From assembly GCA_965660165.1 (NCBI GenBank), contig CBFHYU010000001.1, positions 186,001 through 250,000 on the forward strand: a stretch of DNA of 64,000 bases. Reading direction: 5' to 3'. Under the pieces are notes generated by a model, which ran no database searches, was not told where the DNA came from, and saw only the letters and a program-made list of their open reading frames with translations. The number at the start of each line of letters is the position of its first letter. Positions within the stretch are counted from its first letter, which is position 1. Of this stretch, positions 61,708 to 64,000 are shown in pieces. A program made the translations under genes and the position numbers. The stretch comes from WTJO01 sp965660165. GTDB taxonomy: Bacteria; Pseudomonadota; Alphaproteobacteria; Puniceispirillales; Puniceispirillaceae.

Positions 61708-62426
61708 TCTTTTTGCGTGTCTGCATGAAAAATAGCAGATGGCAGAGCCGATATCATTAGATTATGTGCGTCAAGCTCAGCTTGCGTTGGCTGATGGGGG
61801 CGGGCAGGACGGATAGGCCTATCAATAATGTGGAATCCAGCAAGCGTGTCACTATCTGCTTCTTGACTGGCAATATCTGAGCGCTCATTCTCATATGTAA
61901 GGTTGAATCCAGGTTCTTTTCCGCCCTCAAGCTCGACAAACACCTCGGCAAGCAGATGGGCATCTATTAGCGCACCATGCAGATCGCGATGGGTATTATC
62001 AATATCAAATCGGCGGCATAACGCATCAAGGCTGGCTTGAGCGCCAGGAAATTTCTGTCTAGCAAGCTGTAATGTATCAACCACCCTATCCATTGATATG
62101 GCTGGTTTTGCTAGCCTGTTTAACTCGGCATTCAAAAACCCGACATCAAAAGGGGCATTATGGATAACCAGAATATCTGTGCCAATAAAGTCTAAAAATT
62201 CGCTGGCTATCTCAGCAAATTTTGGCTTATCTGCCAGATATTCTGAAGTGATGCCATGAACCTCAATAGCGCCAGCATCTATCTCTCGTTCGGGATTGAC
62301 ATACAGATGAATCCGCTCGCCTGTCAGGCTGTAATTGATCATTTCAACAGCCCCAATTTCAATAATTCTGTGGCCATCTTGGGGGGATAAGCCTGTTGTT
62401 TCTGTATCAAGAATTAAATGCCGCAT
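61704..62426 (-). CDS. dnaQ: DNA polymerase III epsilon subunit (proofreading exonuclease)
   Basis: 3'-5' proofreading exonuclease of the replicative polymerase. It has 240 residues. The DEDDh motifs are Exo I LILDTETTGLSPQDG (Asp7, Glu9), Exo II VIHNAPFDVGFLN and Exo III HRDLHGALIDAHLLAEVF. Its stop codon shares the palindrome CTAG with the secB stop on the other strand. It belongs to maf-coaE-dnaQ. Confidence 0.95.
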   Translation of the reverse strand: MRHLILDTETTGLSPQDGHRIIEIGAVEMINYSLTGERIHLYVNPEREIDAGAIEVHGITSEYLADKPKFAEIASEFLDFIGTDILVIHNAPFDVGFLNAELNRLAKPAISMDRVVDTLQLARQKFPGAQASLDALCRRFDIDNTHRDLHGALIDAHLLAEVFVELEGGKEPGFNLTYENERSDIASQEADSDTLAGFHIIDRPIRPARPHQPTQAELDAHNLMISALPSAIFHADTQKD

Positions 62427-62454
62427 CTATTTCTGCTTTCGCTCTTTATTCTGC

Positions 62455-63057
62455 TCATAATATCGTGGCAAGCCATCTATTAAGCCTGCGTGATAGCTCT
62501 GCCCTGCCAAGCGCTGATGATAGCGTAAGATCAGCATAGCGTCTTTTCTCTTTTTGTGGCCATTGCGCGTCCAATATATGATCAAATTTTTCTGCTGTCA
62601 TAAAGGGACGAGATAAGGCACGTTTACGCTGGAGCCTTTCTGGCGCCCATACCACAATAATATAATCACATAGCGCATCACCAGATGTTTCGAATAATAG
62701 CGGCACATCAAATATCACAGCGCGTTGCTTGGTTTGTCTGGCAGCTATCAGAAATCTATGCCTGTGCTGATGAACAAGCGGGTGGATAATCTGTTCTAGC
62801 TGGTAACGCAAGTCAGCATGATGAAAAATGATTTTGCCAAGCGCAGACCTGTCTATGCCTGCCGCTTCAGAGCCAATATTGCCAAACCTTTGGGCAGGAA
62901 AATGGGATAGAATTTGGCTGACCGCCTTGCCATATGGGCCAAGCATTTCATGCACTGCTTTATCTGCATCATGCACCAACAACCCGTTCTGGCGACACAT
63001 CTTAGCAATTGTTGATTTGCCCGTTGCGATTGAGCCTGTCAGACCAATAATTTTCAT
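62455..63057 (-). CDS. coaE: Dephospho-CoA kinase
   Basis: Last step of coenzyme A synthesis. It has 200 residues. The P-loop is GLTGSIATGKSTIAK (residues 5-19), and the family blocks VHDADKAVHEML, IHPLVHQHRHRFL and FDVPLLFETSGD are intact. It overlaps maf by four bases (ATGA). Relatives often have aroE between maf and coaE; it is not here. Confidence 0.95.
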   Translation of the reverse strand: MKIIGLTGSIATGKSTIAKMCRQNGLLVHDADKAVHEMLGPYGKAVSQILSHFPAQRFGNIGSEAAGIDRSALGKIIFHHADLRYQLEQIIHPLVHQHRHRFLIAARQTKQRAVIFDVPLLFETSGDALCDYIIVVWAPERLQRKRALSRPFMTAEKFDHILDAQWPQKEKRRYADLTLSSALGRAELSRRLNRWLATIL

Positions 63058-63680
63058 TGATTCTGGCCTCTATATTCAAGCCCTCTTTGTCTCAAAAATG
63101 CTAGTAATGGCAGAAGAGGAAGCCCTAAAATATCAAAAAAATCACCTGAAATGCTCGAAAATAGATGGGCGCCACCACGCTCAAGCTGGTAGCACCCCAC
63201 CGATGTGGTAAGCGCATCTTTATTTGCCATGCAATAGCTGGCAATCTCGTCATCACTTAGCTGTCTCATCGTCAGCTCTGAGATTGCAACATGATGCCAG
63301 ATGCGCTGTTTGCCAAAATATATTACCGCCGCAGAAATTAGCTGATGGGTCACCCCTGCGAGCTGTCTTAATTGGTGTTCTGCAATTTCGGCTGTGTCCG
63401 CCTTACTATAAATTTGGCCATCACATACCAATATCTGATCACATCCCAACACATAGCCATCATGGGTTAGTGCAATTTGCTGTGCTTTCAGCTCAGCTAG
63501 TATTTCAGCAATATCCTGAGGCGGAATATTATCTGCCATGCCTGCCTGTTTCACTGCCTCTTCATCAATCTGAGCAGGCTGAGCTGTAAAGGCAATATGC
63601 ATATCATCTAATAGCTTTTGACGTGTCGCTGAACCAGAGGCCAGAACCAAATCGCCATCTTTTAGAAAATATTTACGCAT
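63054..63680 (-). CDS. Maf-family nucleotide pyrophosphatase
   Basis: House-cleaning nucleotide pyrophosphatase. It has 208 residues. LVLASGSATRQKLL (residues 11-24) and the GCDQILVCDG block carry the active-site residues; TTSVGCYQLERGGAHLFSSISGD and IDILGLPLLPLLAFL-type C-terminal motifs follow. Which of the Maf/YceF substrates (dTTP/UTP or m7GTP) it uses cannot be decided by eye. Confidence 0.91.
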   Translation of the reverse strand: MRKYFLKDGDLVLASGSATRQKLLDDMHIAFTAQPAQIDEEAVKQAGMADNIPPQDIAEILAELKAQQIALTHDGYVLGCDQILVCDGQIYSKADTAEIAEHQLRQLAGVTHQLISAAVIYFGKQRIWHHVAISELTMRQLSDDEIASYCMANKDALTTSVGCYQLERGGAHLFSSISGDFFDILGLPLLPLLAFLRQRGLEYRGQNQ

Positions 63681-63720
63681 TATTGGGCTTTCATCATTAT
63701 GGGCATTGAGCGCTGATATA

Positions 63721-64000
63721 TTAAGCGTTTGCAGATTGATGTTCGGTATGAAGCTGGATGATAGCAGCAGCTGTTTCTTCTACGGATCTGTTAGATACAT
63801 CCAAGATTGGCCAATGTTGCGAGGTAAATAGCGCACGAGCGGATGATAGCTCACGGTTTATTGAGGCTAAATCAGCATATTCTTCATTTTTATGGGCAGC
63901 CATATGGCGAAGCCTGTTTCGCCTTACACGGGCTAGGCGGCTAGCATCTGTGGTTAAGCCAACGACTAAAATACCAGATTTATCGGCAATATGGTGAAGC
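63721..64000 (-). CDS. PEP synthase / pyruvate phosphate dikinase regulatory protein (DUF299), C-terminal part
   Basis: The gene runs out of the window; about 93 C-terminal residues are visible (codons start at 63999). The visible part reads GILVVGLTTDASRLARVRR then YADLASINRELSSARALF and WPILDVSNRSVEETAAAII, the characteristic end of the DUF299 bifunctional ADP-dependent kinase/phosphorylase that controls PEP synthase or PPDK. The internal ATG at 63903 is not the start. The order DUF299-maf-coaE-dnaQ matches other alphaproteobacteria. Confidence 0.9.
   Translation of the reverse strand, partial: LHHIADKSGILVVGLTTDASRLARVRRNRLRHMAAHKNEEYADLASINRELSSARALFTSQHWPILDVSNRSVEETAAAIIQLHTEHQSANA

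Noticed and set aside
1..64000. Mobile elements, prophage, toxin-antitoxin, defence or biosynthetic clusters
   Set aside because: No transposase, integrase, terminal repeat, Cas, restriction, toxin or NRPS/PKS-like genes were found; nearly all genes belong to conserved housekeeping families.

Overview
The window is a dense run of conserved housekeeping genes from an alphaproteobacterium. Three things point to that group: the gene order (miaB-phoH-ybeY-corC-lnt-metK-trmB-rimP-nusA-infB-rbfA-truB-rpsO-pnp; maeB/mutS-glnD-murJ-trpS-nifU; grpE/hrcA-rph-rdgB-hemW; secB-fxsA-Tim44-Smr-XRE; nth-DUF2244), the YlxR-L7Ae fusion and the Tim44-like protein. By eye the DNA leans slightly AT-rich, intergenic spaces are short and many genes overlap by a few bases. 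This suits a streamlined marine lineage, possibly SAR116/Puniceispirillales-like, but that placement is inference.

Layout. 1-1,628 (+): 3' part of fabB, then fabI, closed by a strong hairpin terminator. 1,695-20,468 (-): two linked transcription units, tsaB-rimI-miaB-phoH-ybeY-corC-lnt-metK-trmB and rimP-nusA-ylxR-infB-rbfA-truB-rpsO-pnp. A sigma70-type promoter followed at once by an intrinsic terminator separates them and looks like an attenuated leader. 20,633-22,760: a convergent pair of cell-envelope enzymes (polysaccharide deacetylase and Bax-like glucosaminidase) that interrupts the usual nifU-tsaB neighbourhood. 22,849-31,748 (-): nifU-like gene, trpS, murJ, glnD, mutS. 31,820-37,172 (+): malic enzyme, phoR, phoB with a near-perfect Pho box, and an unknown lipoprotein. 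37,182-45,790: nth, DUF2244, dapB, dnaJ, dnaK, grpE, two unknown genes (one a four-CxxC zinc-ribbon membrane protein) and hrcA. 45,916-53,013 (mostly +): rph, rdgB, hemW, an LppC-type lipoprotein (-), rsmI, yraN, a BON lipoprotein and gshB. 53,005-60,362 (-): comM, HIT, hisE, hisF, hisA, a GNAT acetyltransferase, hisH, hisB, XRE, Smr, Tim44-like. 60,593-64,000: fxsA, secB (+), then dnaQ, coaE, maf and a partial PEP synthase/PPDK regulatory protein (-).

The genes cover fatty-acid synthesis, transcription-translation coupling and ribosome maturation, tRNA modification, heat shock, histidine biosynthesis, nitrogen and phosphate signalling, and envelope assembly. I saw no mobile element, prophage, CRISPR array, toxin-antitoxin or defence locus, secondary-metabolite cluster, tRNA or rRNA, and I do not see an obviously new multi-gene system. 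The items most worth a second look are regulatory: the rimP-nusA leader, the mutually exclusive hairpins between rpsO and pnp, the Pho box, heat-shock promoters, and a predicted leaderless rsmI mRNA. Also notable are the unknown gene pair between grpE and hrcA, the GNAT gene inside the his operon, the deacetylase lacking a canonical metal-binding histidine, and several genes usual in these neighbourhoods that are absent here.
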